Source: Bacteroidales bacterium (GTDB taxonomy: Bacteria > Bacteroidota > Bacteroidia > Bacteroidales > WCHB1-69). Taken from it: 22,997 bases of DNA. This document shows positions 14,513 through 22,997 of this stretch, one piece after another; the first letter of the stretch is position 1, and every line of letters begins with the position of its first letter. Under the pieces are notes generated by a model. It did not search any database. It worked only from the letters and a program-made list of their open reading frames with translations, and was not told where the DNA came from. Location: contig JAQUGA010000017.1 of NCBI GenBank assembly GCA_028684405.1, positions 1-22,997 on the forward strand. The letters are read 5' to 3'. Both the position numbers and the translations under genes were made by a program.

Positions 14513-17356
14513 TTAATACGGCACGACAATAGTTATAGTACCTGTTTTGAGTTGTTTAACATTTTCAATGTCTCGATACCTGAAGATATAAGTAAATACT
14601 GTATTTGTAGTTACGGGCTTTCCTTTAATTTTACCGTCCCAGCCTTCGTATGGATCATTTGTTGCAAATACTTGCATGCCCCATCTGTCGTATATTTCGA
14701 AACTGTATCCTCTTGGAGAAATGTTTCTGTGAATTGGACGTATGGTTTCATTTTTGTCATCACCTGTCGGAGTGAACGCACTAGGGACATATACGCTCCA
14801 CCAATCGTCAACAAATATAAATCCATATTGAGCCGTGTCTATGCAGTTTCTGTCGGTGCTGACAATTAAACTGACGGTGTATTTTCCGGGTTCTGAATAA
14901 TGATAAGTAGGATGTGTTTCTATTGAGCAACCTCCATCACCAAAGTCCCAGAAGCTACTGTATGTAGTTGAAGATTGGTTTGTGAAAAACACCTGTGGAT
15001 CAAATAAATCAACACGATTGGGGAATTGTGTAAATCGTGCAGTTGGTTTTTCCCAAACATTAATTGTCTGATATTTGGTAATTGATGAGTCGCAGCCGTA
15101 TATTGAAGTTACTGTTAAGCATACATCATGCGTGCCGTCTTCATAGTATATCCATGATGGATTTCGTCCTTCGCCTGTACCGCCATCTCCATATTCCCAG
15201 AAATAAGTCTGTCCTTCGTCGGGATGTATTTCAAAGAAAGTAACTTCTAGTGGTTGACAGCCTTCAATTTTATCAGAAATAAAATCTGCTGGTGGAAGTG
15301 GATGTAATTCAATTAAAGAGTCGCAATCGGTAATAGTACATCCCACAGCATCCGTAACAGTGACACAATAGAGACCTGCTGGTAAATTTCCTACCGTTTG
15401 TGACTGATAAGAATTAGGATCCCAAACATAGGTGTAATCAGGCGTGCCACCACTTGGAAGAGCGCTTACAACGCCATCGCTACCTCTGACGCAGGTAACG
15501 TCAATTTTAGCAATAGAAAGATACAGTGGTGGATTCTGTGGTGCTACAGTAATGGTATCTTCTAGAGAACAACCGTTAATATCAGAAATGGTTACGCTAT
15601 AAAATCCTTCTGCCAAATTTTGTATGCTATCCCGTGGAAATCCGTGGGTATTTATTTCGCCTGTACTCCATTCGTAGGTAAATGGTGGCGTACCATGGCT
15701 GATAACGGCGCGAAGACAAGCGTTGGTGTCGCCGAAGCAAATAATAGGTTGACATAATTCTAAATCCAATCCAATTTCAGGATTGGGATATAGTGTGACA
15801 TAACCACAAAGTGTATCTATTACAGGCGGAAGTGTCCAAGTCTGGTTAAACCAATTGAGTGGAATATGTCCTAGCGGGAAAGTTTGTTCATACAAGGGTC
15901 CAATTTGCTGTGATATGTCAATTTCTGGTATCGTAACGTTGGTAACATTTATGGTGTCTGAAGAAACTTGTACAAAGCAAATTGAATCAGGATTGTCCTC
16001 ACATGGCATAGGAATGTCGAATACCAAAGGAGGCATTTCTCCGCCTGGCATTTGGCTGTCAATAAAGGGAGGAATGCTTATCTCTATCCAGATGGTTAAT
16101 ACTTGAATGTGAAACCAAAATGCCATACTATCCCAAGTGTGATTTGTGAAATCATTACCAATAATGTGGTCTACTTGAACCAACATTTCTGGCCATCCAA
16201 AGCAAGGATAGGTGAAATTTAAATCATGTCCAGTTTTGTAAACAATCACATTGTTTAATCCGTCAGAAACAACCTGTCCTTCGTAATCTACTTCGGAGTA
16301 TTCCACCGGGGTGGGGAAGGTGAGTCGGGTCTTAACATCTGGACAAAAAGTAAAGTCTTGAGTTAGGTGGCTCCCCATGCCCACTTCCATGGAAATTAAA
16401 TTCCAAGCAATTGAAACTCCAGGCAATAAAGTAATGGAACCATTCAGGTAGCTTAAAATTTGCTGAATGGTGATTCCTGCTGGTGGTGGAATAAACTGAG
16501 CTACAAATCCAATAAATGTGATAATATCAAGTTCAAAACCCCACCAAAGACTATCTCCCGATGCATGTAGACAATAGTCTGGCCCGAGCCCCATATATGA
16601 TTCTGTTTCAACATATGGAATGGTAATGAATCCAGAGAGCCCAATGCCAAAAAAATCTGGAATAATAATTGGCAAAAAGCCCCCACTACAAAATTGAAAA
16701 ACGCCATTTACCATACATGGGTAATTGTATTGACCGGTAAATGAGTTTAGATAGAAAATATTAATGGAGTCGTGTTGATGTGTGGGATTGTTGATCCCAA
16801 AGCTGAAATCACTGCAAACGCCAACACAAATGCTTGCATCAATGGCAAAATGGACACCCCAGAAAAAGTCAAGAGAAACCCACCCAGCAGTAGGAAAATG
16901 AGTTGATAGTTCCCAGTCGGGAGTTGGTTCCCATTCTGATTCAACCGTAATTGTTTCGCCTGGATTAAAAGTGAAATCATCTGGGAAATCGGTGGTGACA
17001 TCTCCATTATAGCGGACATCTACTGAGCCTGTGCTAAAGCCGTGCATGCTAAATCGCATTCCTGCCAACATCCAAAAGTCAATCGTGATTTGTGCTCCCC
17101 ATCGTGTTCCCAATAGAGGATCTGTCCATATTTGACCAATGGTTTGATTGAAACTCTCTTCAATCCAAAAAATATCATAATCTATTTCAATATTGAAAGG
17201 TTGACCCTCAGGTCCCCACATGTTTCTGTTCATGGCTTCAAACTCCCAACTACACTGTGTTACGTTTTCTTCAGGGGTTTGGGCATAAATGCTTTTAAAT
17301 CCTGTTAAGAAAAACAGAAAGATTAAAATGAACCGAATTGTATATTTTGACTTCAT
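14513..17356 (-). CDS. Large secreted modular protein with SprB repeats, PKD domains and T9SS type B sorting domain
   Basis: From ATG 17356 this is a 947-aa protein with signal peptide MKSKYTIRFILIFLFFLTGF...YAQ. Residues 30-525 are rich in Trp, Gly, Pro and Phe and match nothing I recognise. Two SprB-type repeats follow (530-610 and 611-687, each with GGTP/YTY-W and LPAG-Y-VTVTD-GC phrases). Two PKD domains come next (688-769, WEYGDGGTGEG; 770-848, WDFGDGGCS). The gliding-motility/T9SS type B C-terminal domain occupies 849-947 (VPSAFTPTGDDKNE, YDRWGMQVF, YEGWDGK, GTITIVVPY). It is therefore exported by Sec, then across the outer membrane by T9SS, to the surface or medium. PKD and SprB repeats suggest adhesion or surface binding. 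An in-frame TTG at 17380 would put eight residues before the signal peptide, so it is less likely. It follows a small exported-protein gene by 13 bp. Confidence 0.9.
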   Translation of the reverse strand: MKSKYTIRFILIFLFFLTGFKSIYAQTPEENVTQCSWEFEAMNRNMWGPEGQPFNIEIDYDIFWIEESFNQTIGQIWTDPLLGTRWGAQITIDFWMLAGMRFSMHGFSTGSVDVRYNGDVTTDFPDDFTFNPGETITVESEWEPTPDWELSTHFPTAGWVSLDFFWGVHFAIDASICVGVCSDFSFGINNPTHQHDSINIFYLNSFTGQYNYPCMVNGVFQFCSGGFLPIIIPDFFGIGLSGFITIPYVETESYMGLGPDYCLHASGDSLWWGFELDIITFIGFVAQFIPPPAGITIQQILSYLNGSITLLPGVSIAWNLISMEVGMGSHLTQDFTFCPDVKTRLTFPTPVEYSEVDYEGQVVSDGLNNVIVYKTGHDLNFTYPCFGWPEMLVQVDHIIGNDFTNHTWDSMAFWFHIQVLTIWIEISIPPFIDSQMPGGEMPPLVFDIPMPCEDNPDSICFVQVSSDTINVTNVTIPEIDISQQIGPLYEQTFPLGHIPLNWFNQTWTLPPVIDTLCGYVTLYPNPEIGLDLELCQPIICFGDTNACLRAVISHGTPPFTYEWSTGEINTHGFPRDSIQNLAEGFYSVTISDINGCSLEDTITVAPQNPPLYLSIAKIDVTCVRGSDGVVSALPSGGTPDYTYVWDPNSYQSQTVGNLPAGLYCVTVTDAVGCTITDCDSLIELHPLPPADFISDKIEGCQPLEVTFFEIHPDEGQTYFWEYGDGGTGEGRNPSWIYYEDGTHDVCLTVTSIYGCDSSITKYQTINVWEKPTARFTQFPNRVDLFDPQVFFTNQSSTTYSSFWDFGDGGCSIETHPTYHYSEPGKYTVSLIVSTDRNCIDTAQYGFIFVDDWWSVYVPSAFTPTGDDKNETIRPIHRNISPRGYSFEIYDRWGMQVFATNDPYEGWDGKIKGKPVTTNTVFTYIFRYRDIENVKQLKTGTITIVVPY

Positions 17357-17369
17357 TTTTTTTTCAATA

Positions 17370-17948
17370 TCAAAATTCAATATTTAAAATTGATTTTTCC
17401 ATAATTTCATACAATAAATGCCGCATGATAACAGGGTAATTGGCACTTATCCAAGCCGTTTTTTGATCATTACCTGATAAAAGAACCATTCGTTCGTATT
17501 CCCATTCTCCTGTTTTAAAAGCTAAAATAAATAATGTACCTTCATTTCCCGATTTTGTGAAAACATCGTAAGAAGAAATGTAATCAAATCCTTGTTTTGA
17601 AAATGTTTCCTTATTAATTCCGGAAAGCATTGTTTTATAGGGTGCGTTTATCTCTTGTATCAATATGTTGCTGCCAGTCCAGTCTTGGATAAGCAAGTTG
17701 GGTCGTTTTTCGTCTAAACGAAATGCTTTTGGAGGACTTATGCGGATATTTGTATTCTCGATTAAGATGGATGTTTCTCCATCGAAATAATCTTTATCAG
17801 AATAATTAATCGAGGATTTTAATATAGAATTAAATTCATCGATGCCTTCAAGTTTGTTATTTACAGAATTTAGATCCTGACAGTGTCCTGATAGTATAAT
17901 CACAAATGCGATAATTGTAAATGACGTAATTCGAACAATATAATTCAT
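17370..17948 (-). CDS. Small exported protein, possibly PsbP/DUF1795-like fold
   Basis: The 192-aa protein starts with an export signal (MNYIVRITSFTIIAFVIILS, then GHCQD). The cysteine has His before it, so a lipobox is doubtful. Residues 60-175 read like the PsbP/DUF1795-type alpha-beta fold: an early ISPPKAFRL phrase, a QDWTGSNILIQEI strand, an amphipathic helix, then paired strands ending in TAWISANYP. That resemblance is by eye and tentative. It lies 13 bp upstream of the large T9SS-secreted protein gene on the same strand, so the two are likely co-transcribed and may act together at the envelope. No specific function can be assigned. Confidence 0.7.
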   Translation of the reverse strand: MNYIVRITSFTIIAFVIILSGHCQDLNSVNNKLEGIDEFNSILKSSINYSDKDYFDGETSILIENTNIRISPPKAFRLDEKRPNLLIQDWTGSNILIQEINAPYKTMLSGINKETFSKQGFDYISSYDVFTKSGNEGTLFILAFKTGEWEYERMVLLSGNDQKTAWISANYPVIMRHLLYEIMEKSILNIEF

Positions 17949-18374
17949 AAAAATATTATTTTACTTCAAGCACTTTTAGTTTCTAAGCAACCAAGTTACA
18001 ATTTTTTTCGTAATAATACTTAAAAGACAGAAAATAATAGTTAAAAGTTGCCCACTTTATATCTTTACAGCCTCCAATTTGATATATTTCTAAATGCTTA
18101 ATTTCATATAGAAATATGTTTAATTTTTATTGTTTCAAAAATGCCTAGAGAATGGTTGCTAAATCTGATGAAATACCTTGTTTATCTTTCTTTTTTCATT
18201 TTTTGTCTAAATTTCCTTTTTCATTGAAAAATTAAACTTAATTTCGTTAGATGGTTTTTTATAACAGCTTCTTTTTTTGCTTTTATAGAAATTATGTTTG
18301 AAATTTAATAATAATTTCAAAAACTGTTATGATCAATGATGCTTTGAGTTTTATCAATAAATATCTTTAATAAA
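17949..18374. other. 426-bp divergent intergenic region, probably two promoters
   Basis: This AT-rich gap lies between two divergently transcribed exported-protein genes and has no credible coding region. On the plus strand TATGTTTG (18293-18300) fits the -7 consensus. On the minus strand TAACTTGG (17998-17991) fits it with one mismatch. Neither has a good TTTG at 19 bp. A 9-bp inverted repeat sits on the plus-strand box. Confidence 0.5.
18293..18321 (+). promoter_or_regulatory. Candidate -7 box overlapped by an inverted repeat, upstream of the barrel protein
   Basis: TATGTTTG (18293-18300) matches TAnnTTTG. Its last four bases begin TTTGAAATT (18297-18305), which is exactly inverted as AATTTCAAA (18313-18321) around a 7-nt spacer. 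A symmetrical site over a promoter box could be an operator. ATAACAG (18261-18267) also has an inverted copy at 18324-18330. Confidence 0.35.
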
Positions 18375-20828
18375 ATGAATCGATTTTATATTTTTTTCTT
18401 GTTTATTTTTATGAGCAGTGCATTTTCTCAAAATGCAAAACAAAACTTTCTGGCACAAGGTCAGCTAAAAGATGCTTTAAATGGTGATGCTTTAGCGTAT
18501 GCCAATGTCGGCTTGTTGGTTTATTCGGACAGCGTGTTTATAAAAGGCACCACCACCGATATTGACGGAAAGTTTGATTTTAAAAACCTGGATAGCGGTA
18601 GTTTTTATTTGCGAATTTCATACATGGGATATCCTACAAGCTTAATTCCAATTGAGGTCAGCCAAAAGCAAACAAATCTGGGTGTGATTAAAATTTCAAA
18701 AACGTCCCAAACTCTGGACGCAGTTTCTATTGTTGCAGAAAAATTAATGTATCAATACGAAGCCGATAAAAAAGTATACAATGTTACGGAAGATGCTAGT
18801 GTTCAGGGAGGTTCAGCTTCCGATGCCTTGCAAAATGCACCCGGTGTTTGGGTTGACTTAGAAGGAAATATCACCCTTAGAGGCGTCGATAATGTTGAAA
18901 TATGGCTCAATGATAAGCCGTCTCGAATTCCGGCCGATGGCTTGAAAACATATTTGCAGCAATTGCCTGCAAACACCCTTGAAAGAATTGAAGTGATGAC
19001 CAATCCCTCTGCTAAATATAGTGCTTCGGGAACTGCTGGAATCATCAATATCGTGACCAAACAAAAAATCAAACAAAATTTCCTTTTCAGTGCAGGCATT
19101 AATGCTTCTACGCAAACTCGTATCAATCCCTGGATTTCATACGTATGGTCGAACAAAAAATTCAAATTTAATGTGTACGCATCCCATTCCAGCCAAACGC
19201 ACGAATGGAACAGCACCAATAAAGGAACTGTCAAAAATGCTGGAAATCCTTTGTATGATTTTTTAAATTCTAGTTTAAGTGAATCCCAAAATCAATGGAG
19301 TTCAATCTATTTAGATGGAGAATATAATATTTCCGAGAAATCACGCTTTAACGCGTATTTTGGCGGAAATATTAGCTCTGGCGACAATACGAGCGCAGGA
19401 ATCAACGAGAGATTTAGCTTAAGTGATTCGATAAATATTTCAATTCAACGTCTTAATCCTTCTGAAAGCAGTGGAAAAAACTGGTACGCTGGAGGTTCTT
19501 TTAACCATGATTTTATTCCTCAAAAACATTATATTAATTTTGATTTTAGTCTCGGACAGTGGATCAATAATAATAAAACAGAAAATTTTGAAAAATCATT
19601 AATAGAACAGCATGATCTTGAATTTCAGAGAAATAGAAATTTTCTAAGCGAAAATAACTACATCGGTACTTGGTACGATTTGGATTTTACCTATTTTAAT
19701 AATTTTAACTCCACTTCTACTGTTGAATCTGGATTTTCTCTAAATTACTCTCCCATCGACCATGAGGCTCCTGTTGATACATTTGATTTTGTTTTGAATC
19801 AATGGATTTATTCTCCTTTGTTTAGCAATTATAAAGATGCCTTTTCTCGAAAAGCAAATGCGTATGTTTCGTGGTCGCAAAAAATCAAAACATTTAATTA
19901 CAAAATCGGATTAAGGGGCGAATATCAATATAATTTTTTAAACTCACTTTCAACAGCACAGCAAGTAGAAAGTGATTATTTTGGAATTTTCCCTTCTGCA
20001 CATTTGAGTTATCAAACTTCCAAAAAGTACAGTTATACAGCCAGTTATAGTCGCAGGGTACAATATCCACATATTTGGTATCTCGACCCTTTTATCAGTT
20101 ATATCAACGAAGAATCTATATGGATGGGAAATCCTAATTTAAAACCGGCATATACAAACTCCTTCGAACTGGGGAGCTCTAAATATTTCGAGAAAGTTGG
20201 GTTTTTAAGTTTGTCATTATACCACCGCAGAACGGATAAAAGCCACACCAACAGCCTTGAAGCAGTTTATGATTCATACCTGAATAGGTATACAATTTAT
20301 CAATTTATGACCAATTCGGGACGCGATATTTTTACGGGTGCGGATGTGACTTTTACATATCGTCCAAAACCATTTATGAATATTTTAGTCAATGTAAATG
20401 CTTATAACAAAGACATTTATGCAGAGTTAGATTCATATACAGTGCAAAGAAATGACTTTAGCTACGATGCGAAAATTAGCTTTAGCTCTTCGTTTTTAAA
20501 ACGGTATCAAGTTCAGATGATGAGCTTTTATCGCTCAAAATCTCCTACCTTGCAAGGACATTCCAATGGTATGTTTTTTGCCAATGCATCGCTTCGGGCC
20601 GATTTTTTCGAACGGAAATTGTCTGTTCATATGAGTGTTCAGGATATGTTTAATACTCAAAAAAGCAAATCCGAAACCAATACACCCAGTATATATTCTG
20701 TTAGCAAATCTTGGTCAAATAGTCAGTATGTGTTGATTGGTCTAACATTTAGAATTGGAAAAATCGAGCTGGAAAAAGAGCAAAAACGGGGCGATGTCAA
20801 TCAAGTTGGCGGTGCTCCTGGAATATAA
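18375..20828 (+). CDS. Outer-membrane beta-barrel protein, TonB-dependent receptor-like (OMP_b-brl_3 type)
   Basis: The 817-aa protein has a signal peptide (MNRFYIFFLFIFMSSAFSQ). A carboxypeptidase-regulatory-like domain spans about 27-110 (GQLKDALNGDALAYANV, DIDGKFDFKNL). A plug-like domain covers about 125-235, with ALQNAPGVWVDLEGNITLRG, LERIEVMTNPSAKYSASG and GIINIVTK. A long beta-barrel runs to about residue 797. It resembles the Bacteroidota outer-membrane beta-barrel family related to TonB-dependent receptors; the substrate is unknown. After the last strand there is a charged, Gly-containing tail ending GGAPGI, so the barrel does not end in a terminal aromatic residue. No SusD-like partner is adjacent. 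It appears to be a single-gene unit, followed by a tRNA gene. Confidence 0.88.
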   Translation: MNRFYIFFLFIFMSSAFSQNAKQNFLAQGQLKDALNGDALAYANVGLLVYSDSVFIKGTTTDIDGKFDFKNLDSGSFYLRISYMGYPTSLIPIEVSQKQTNLGVIKISKTSQTLDAVSIVAEKLMYQYEADKKVYNVTEDASVQGGSASDALQNAPGVWVDLEGNITLRGVDNVEIWLNDKPSRIPADGLKTYLQQLPANTLERIEVMTNPSAKYSASGTAGIINIVTKQKIKQNFLFSAGINASTQTRINPWISYVWSNKKFKFNVYASHSSQTHEWNSTNKGTVKNAGNPLYDFLNSSLSESQNQWSSIYLDGEYNISEKSRFNAYFGGNISSGDNTSAGINERFSLSDSINISIQRLNPSESSGKNWYAGGSFNHDFIPQKHYINFDFSLGQWINNNKTENFEKSLIEQHDLEFQRNRNFLSENNYIGTWYDLDFTYFNNFNSTSTVESGFSLNYSPIDHEAPVDTFDFVLNQWIYSPLFSNYKDAFSRKANAYVSWSQKIKTFNYKIGLRGEYQYNFLNSLSTAQQVESDYFGIFPSAHLSYQTSKKYSYTASYSRRVQYPHIWYLDPFISYINEESIWMGNPNLKPAYTNSFELGSSKYFEKVGFLSLSLYHRRTDKSHTNSLEAVYDSYLNRYTIYQFMTNSGRDIFTGADVTFTYRPKPFMNILVNVNAYNKDIYAELDSYTVQRNDFSYDAKISFSSSFLKRYQVQMMSFYRSKSPTLQGHSNGMFFANASLRADFFERKLSVHMSVQDMFNTQKSKSETNTPSIYSVSKSWSNSQYVLIGLTFRIGKIELEKEQKRGDVNQVGGAPGI

Positions 20829-20876
20829 GCTTAAAATAAAAAAAAACCAGAAATGCTTTACTGAAAAAAAATATTG

Positions 20877-20884
20877 TATATTTG
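20877..20884 (+). promoter_or_regulatory. Probable -7 box for tRNA-Leu
   Basis: TATATTTG matches TAnnTTTG, 12 bp before the first base of the tRNA. A -33 TTTG is not clear. Confidence 0.5.
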
Positions 20885-20896
20885 CAATCTAATAAT

Positions 20897-20980
20897 GCCC
20901 AGATGGTGGAATTGGTAGACATGCTACTTTGAGGTGGTAGTGCCCTTACGGGTGTGCAAGTTCGAGTCTTGTTCTGGGCA
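20897..20980 (+). tRNA. tRNA-Leu (anticodon GAG)
   Basis: The acceptor stem GCCCAGA (20897-20903) pairs with TCTGGGC (20973-20979), followed by discriminator A. The anticodon stem CTACT/GGTAG encloses the loop TTGAGGT, giving anticodon GAG for CUC and CUU codons. A long variable arm with a GCCC/GGGT stem (class II) and the TTCGAGT T-loop confirm leucine. The 3' CCA is not encoded; CCT follows. It is a lone tRNA gene with its own promoter box and terminator. Confidence 0.97.
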
Positions 20981-20991
20981 CCTAATAAGAA

Positions 20992-21025
20992 AAAGACCTT
21001 AAGTTATTAACTTGAGGTCTTTTTT
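20992..21025 (+). terminator. Rho-independent terminator after tRNA-Leu
   Basis: AAGACCTTAAGTT and AACTTGAGGTCTT pair with one wobble around the loop ATT, and a T-tract follows. It lies about 12 bp after the tRNA. Confidence 0.88.
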
Positions 21026-21059
21026 ATTTCTATATGGTCCCAAAGAGAAAGAAAATATT

Positions 21060-21067
21060 TACTTTTG
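21060..21067 (+). promoter_or_regulatory. Probable -7 box for the TPR-like exported protein
   Basis: TACTTTTG matches TAnnTTTG, 31 bp before the ATG at 21099 and after the tRNA terminator. No -33 TTTG is visible at 19 bp. Confidence 0.45.
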
Positions 21068-21098
21068 CTTTCTAATTCGATTCTTTCAAAAATATAGT

Positions 21099-22997
21099 AT
21101 GCTGAATTATTCTCGTTTCACTTTTCTCATTTTCTTTCTCTCTATTCTGACGATTTCCGTCATGTCGCAGCAGTTGGTTGTTTCTGAAAAAAACTATACC
21201 TATCCTTTTGTTCTGAATAGTCAAACGGTGACCAATGTATTTGCGGAAAGAGTTTTGCAAAAACTTTCTACTTACGATAAAATAAACATTACTTTTTCTA
21301 TTGATTTATCTGTCAAGATTACACAGTTAAGTCAATATCAGTACGTTGCTATGGCAGAGGTTCGTTATGCAGAATGCAAAGGGGAGTTTCTGTATCGCAA
21401 TTTTGAACTATGTCAGGATTTTTATCCCGAATATTTGGATTTTGGTTTTGAAGTAAATCAAGCCTTTCAGTCTAAAAAAATCAAGGATATTTCATTCCAA
21501 AACTCGCCTTCCGAATCGATTCAGAAAATATTTTCATGGACTGATTCTACCGGGAATAACATTCCTGAAATAAAACCCATATTTAAAAACATCCGATACA
21601 ATGATTTTTGGGAACAAAAGATACATCAAAAAATAAATAGAATTGGACTTTATTATAAAAGTGATTCTTTATTTAAAGCATGGAATGAGGTTTTGGATAA
21701 TATTAATTTAGAACAGACGGAACTTTTGCCTATCCACGATTTTACCTTGGATGACATTGAAAAGGAATTTGAGTTTTATAATGATGAAAACATTTATCTA
21801 ATTCTAAATCCATCCCTTGAACCGCACCAAGTTTTGGCAAATAAAATCAGTGATATTAATCTTAAAATATCTCAAAAACGACATTTGACAGATGAATATC
21901 TGCATCGAATTGATTTTCGTTTTATTGAATCGGCACGCGAAGCCATAAAAAAATCAGATGTAGAAAAAGCCATCTATTATTACCAAAAAGCGCTCGAATT
22001 TCATTCATATAATATTGTTGCATTAAAAGAATTGGGTCAGGTGTTCCTTAACCAAGGCAGATTGTCAGATGCTTCCAAATTGATTAAAATTATTTTTTCT
22101 GAAACTTGGCCTCAAGATAAACTGCATGCTGAATGTGTGCAATTGGCTCGCAATGTTTACCAACTTATTCTAAAAAAAGGTGATGAGTGGCTCTTTGAAG
22201 AGGAGTTTCACAAAGCGATTGATACCTATTCAGTGGCTCTCATTTTTTGTGATAGTATTCGGGAACCTATTTGTAATGTTGCTCATAATCAGGGAATTGT
22301 TAATTCCAAAAAAGGTATTTTAAATTCCTATTTCAATGTGATAAATAAGTCTTTGGAGCGAAACAGAATGGATATTGCCGAAAATTATGTTCGAGAATCT
22401 AAGAAATATCAAATCGCCAATCAAAAGGAATTGTCCGATGATATTGAAATTCAGGCGATGGCAGACAAAGTGGTCTCAAAATACGTCAGTGAGGCTATAA
22501 TAAACATTCAAAAAGGCCATTTTTCTAAAGCCATTCGTCAGCTAGATAATGCGGATAGTTTGGGACATACATTTAGGGAAAATTTTTCATTGCCATATCT
22601 TAATGAATCGCGCGAAAAAGCATATAATGGAGCCTTTTCTGATGCATTAAAGGAAACCAAAACGCAATTGGAAATGGGCAATATTGTTTTGGCGGATGCA
22701 AAACATCAAACGGCCATGAATTTCTATTATAAACATCCTGAATGGATTAAAGACACGACCGTAGCGTATGATTTGTTTGTAAATATCCGTCATGCCGAAA
22801 GTTTGAAAAAGACTGAATGGGGGAATACTCTTTATGCGAAAGCAGAATATTCGCAGGCTCTATTGTCTTTGCAAGAGGCAAAATCTATTGAGCAAGAATT
22901 TAAATTGCCCGAAAATAAATTGCTCGATTCTCTCCTGTTTGTGATAAGTAAGCCCATTGCTTTCGAAAAACTAAACAACCTTGGGATGAAAATTTGG
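21099..22997 (+). CDS. Exported TPR-like protein, C-terminus missing at window edge
   Basis: The frame from ATG 21099 stays open for 633 codons to the end of the window. It begins with a signal peptide (MLNYSRFTFLIFFLSILTIS, then VMSQQ), so it is periplasmic or outer-membrane associated. The first 200 residues are mixed alpha-beta without a known motif. From about residue 265 on it becomes helical with TPR-like repeats, for example SAREAIKKSDVEKAIYYYQK followed by LGQVFLNQGRLSDA. Further helix pairs with Ala, Tyr and Gly at repeat positions continue to the edge. TPR proteins of this kind usually hold protein complexes together. The family is not recognised and the missing end may hold a further domain. 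Confidence 0.8.
   Translation, partial: MLNYSRFTFLIFFLSILTISVMSQQLVVSEKNYTYPFVLNSQTVTNVFAERVLQKLSTYDKINITFSIDLSVKITQLSQYQYVAMAEVRYAECKGEFLYRNFELCQDFYPEYLDFGFEVNQAFQSKKIKDISFQNSPSESIQKIFSWTDSTGNNIPEIKPIFKNIRYNDFWEQKIHQKINRIGLYYKSDSLFKAWNEVLDNINLEQTELLPIHDFTLDDIEKEFEFYNDENIYLILNPSLEPHQVLANKISDINLKISQKRHLTDEYLHRIDFRFIESAREAIKKSDVEKAIYYYQKALEFHSYNIVALKELGQVFLNQGRLSDASKLIKIIFSETWPQDKLHAECVQLARNVYQLILKKGDEWLFEEEFHKAIDTYSVALIFCDSIREPICNVAHNQGIVNSKKGILNSYFNVINKSLERNRMDIAENYVRESKKYQIANQKELSDDIEIQAMADKVVSKYVSEAIINIQKGHFSKAIRQLDNADSLGHTFRENFSLPYLNESREKAYNGAFSDALKETKTQLEMGNIVLADAKHQTAMNFYYKHPEWIKDTTVAYDLFVNIRHAESLKKTEWGNTLYAKAEYSQALLSLQEAKSIEQEFKLPENKLLDSLLFVISKPIAFEKLNNLGMKIW

Noticed and set aside
17357..17380. 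Upstream TTG start for the T9SS-secreted protein
   Set aside because: It would overlap the previous gene and place charged residues before an otherwise standard signal peptide that starts at ATG 17356.

Overview
The window looks like a stretch of chromosome from an AT-rich member of the Bacteroidota. The evidence is a protein with a type IX secretion (T9SS) type B C-terminal sorting domain, SprB and PKD repeats, a PorE-like OmpA protein, a TonB-dependent-receptor-like outer-membrane barrel with a carboxypeptidase-regulatory-like N-terminus, the Bacteroidota-restricted DUF4295 gene next to rpmG, and several promoter boxes of the TTTG-N19-TAnnTTTG type, mostly without good Shine-Dalgarno sequences. 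Genus and species cannot be told from this sequence.

Layout. (1) Positions 1-3153, minus strand: an exported protein that runs off the left edge, a CPBP-family membrane protease with a long unrecognised C-terminal extension, and a lipoprotein with a six-cysteine C-terminal tail. A perfect 20-bp hairpin lies between the last two. This part is visibly more AT-rich than the rest and looks accessory. (2) Positions 3154-3994: a gene-free block of low-complexity DNA with a (CT)13 microsatellite, a structured element, and a degenerate minisatellite of 15 CAATC-pyrimidine units. (3) Positions 4037-8020, plus strand: queE, a PorE-like OmpA protein and a WbuC-type cupin in one probable operon, then panB. 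(4) Positions 8430-12252: rpmG, DUF4295, a terminator, then ftsY, ispH, recF and a DUF721/DciA-like gene tightly packed. (5) metG, convergent with a two-gene minus-strand unit (small exported protein, then a 947-aa T9SS-secreted modular protein), separated by an 18-bp bidirectional terminator. (6) An outer-membrane barrel protein, tRNA-Leu(GAG) with terminator, and a TPR-like exported protein cut by the right edge.

Most of the window is housekeeping: translation, SRP targeting, queuosine, pantothenate and isoprenoid synthesis, replication and repair. Envelope and secretion genes are interleaved. The parts least explained by known families are the minisatellite upstream of queE and the lipoprotein/CPBP/exported-protein group at the left edge.
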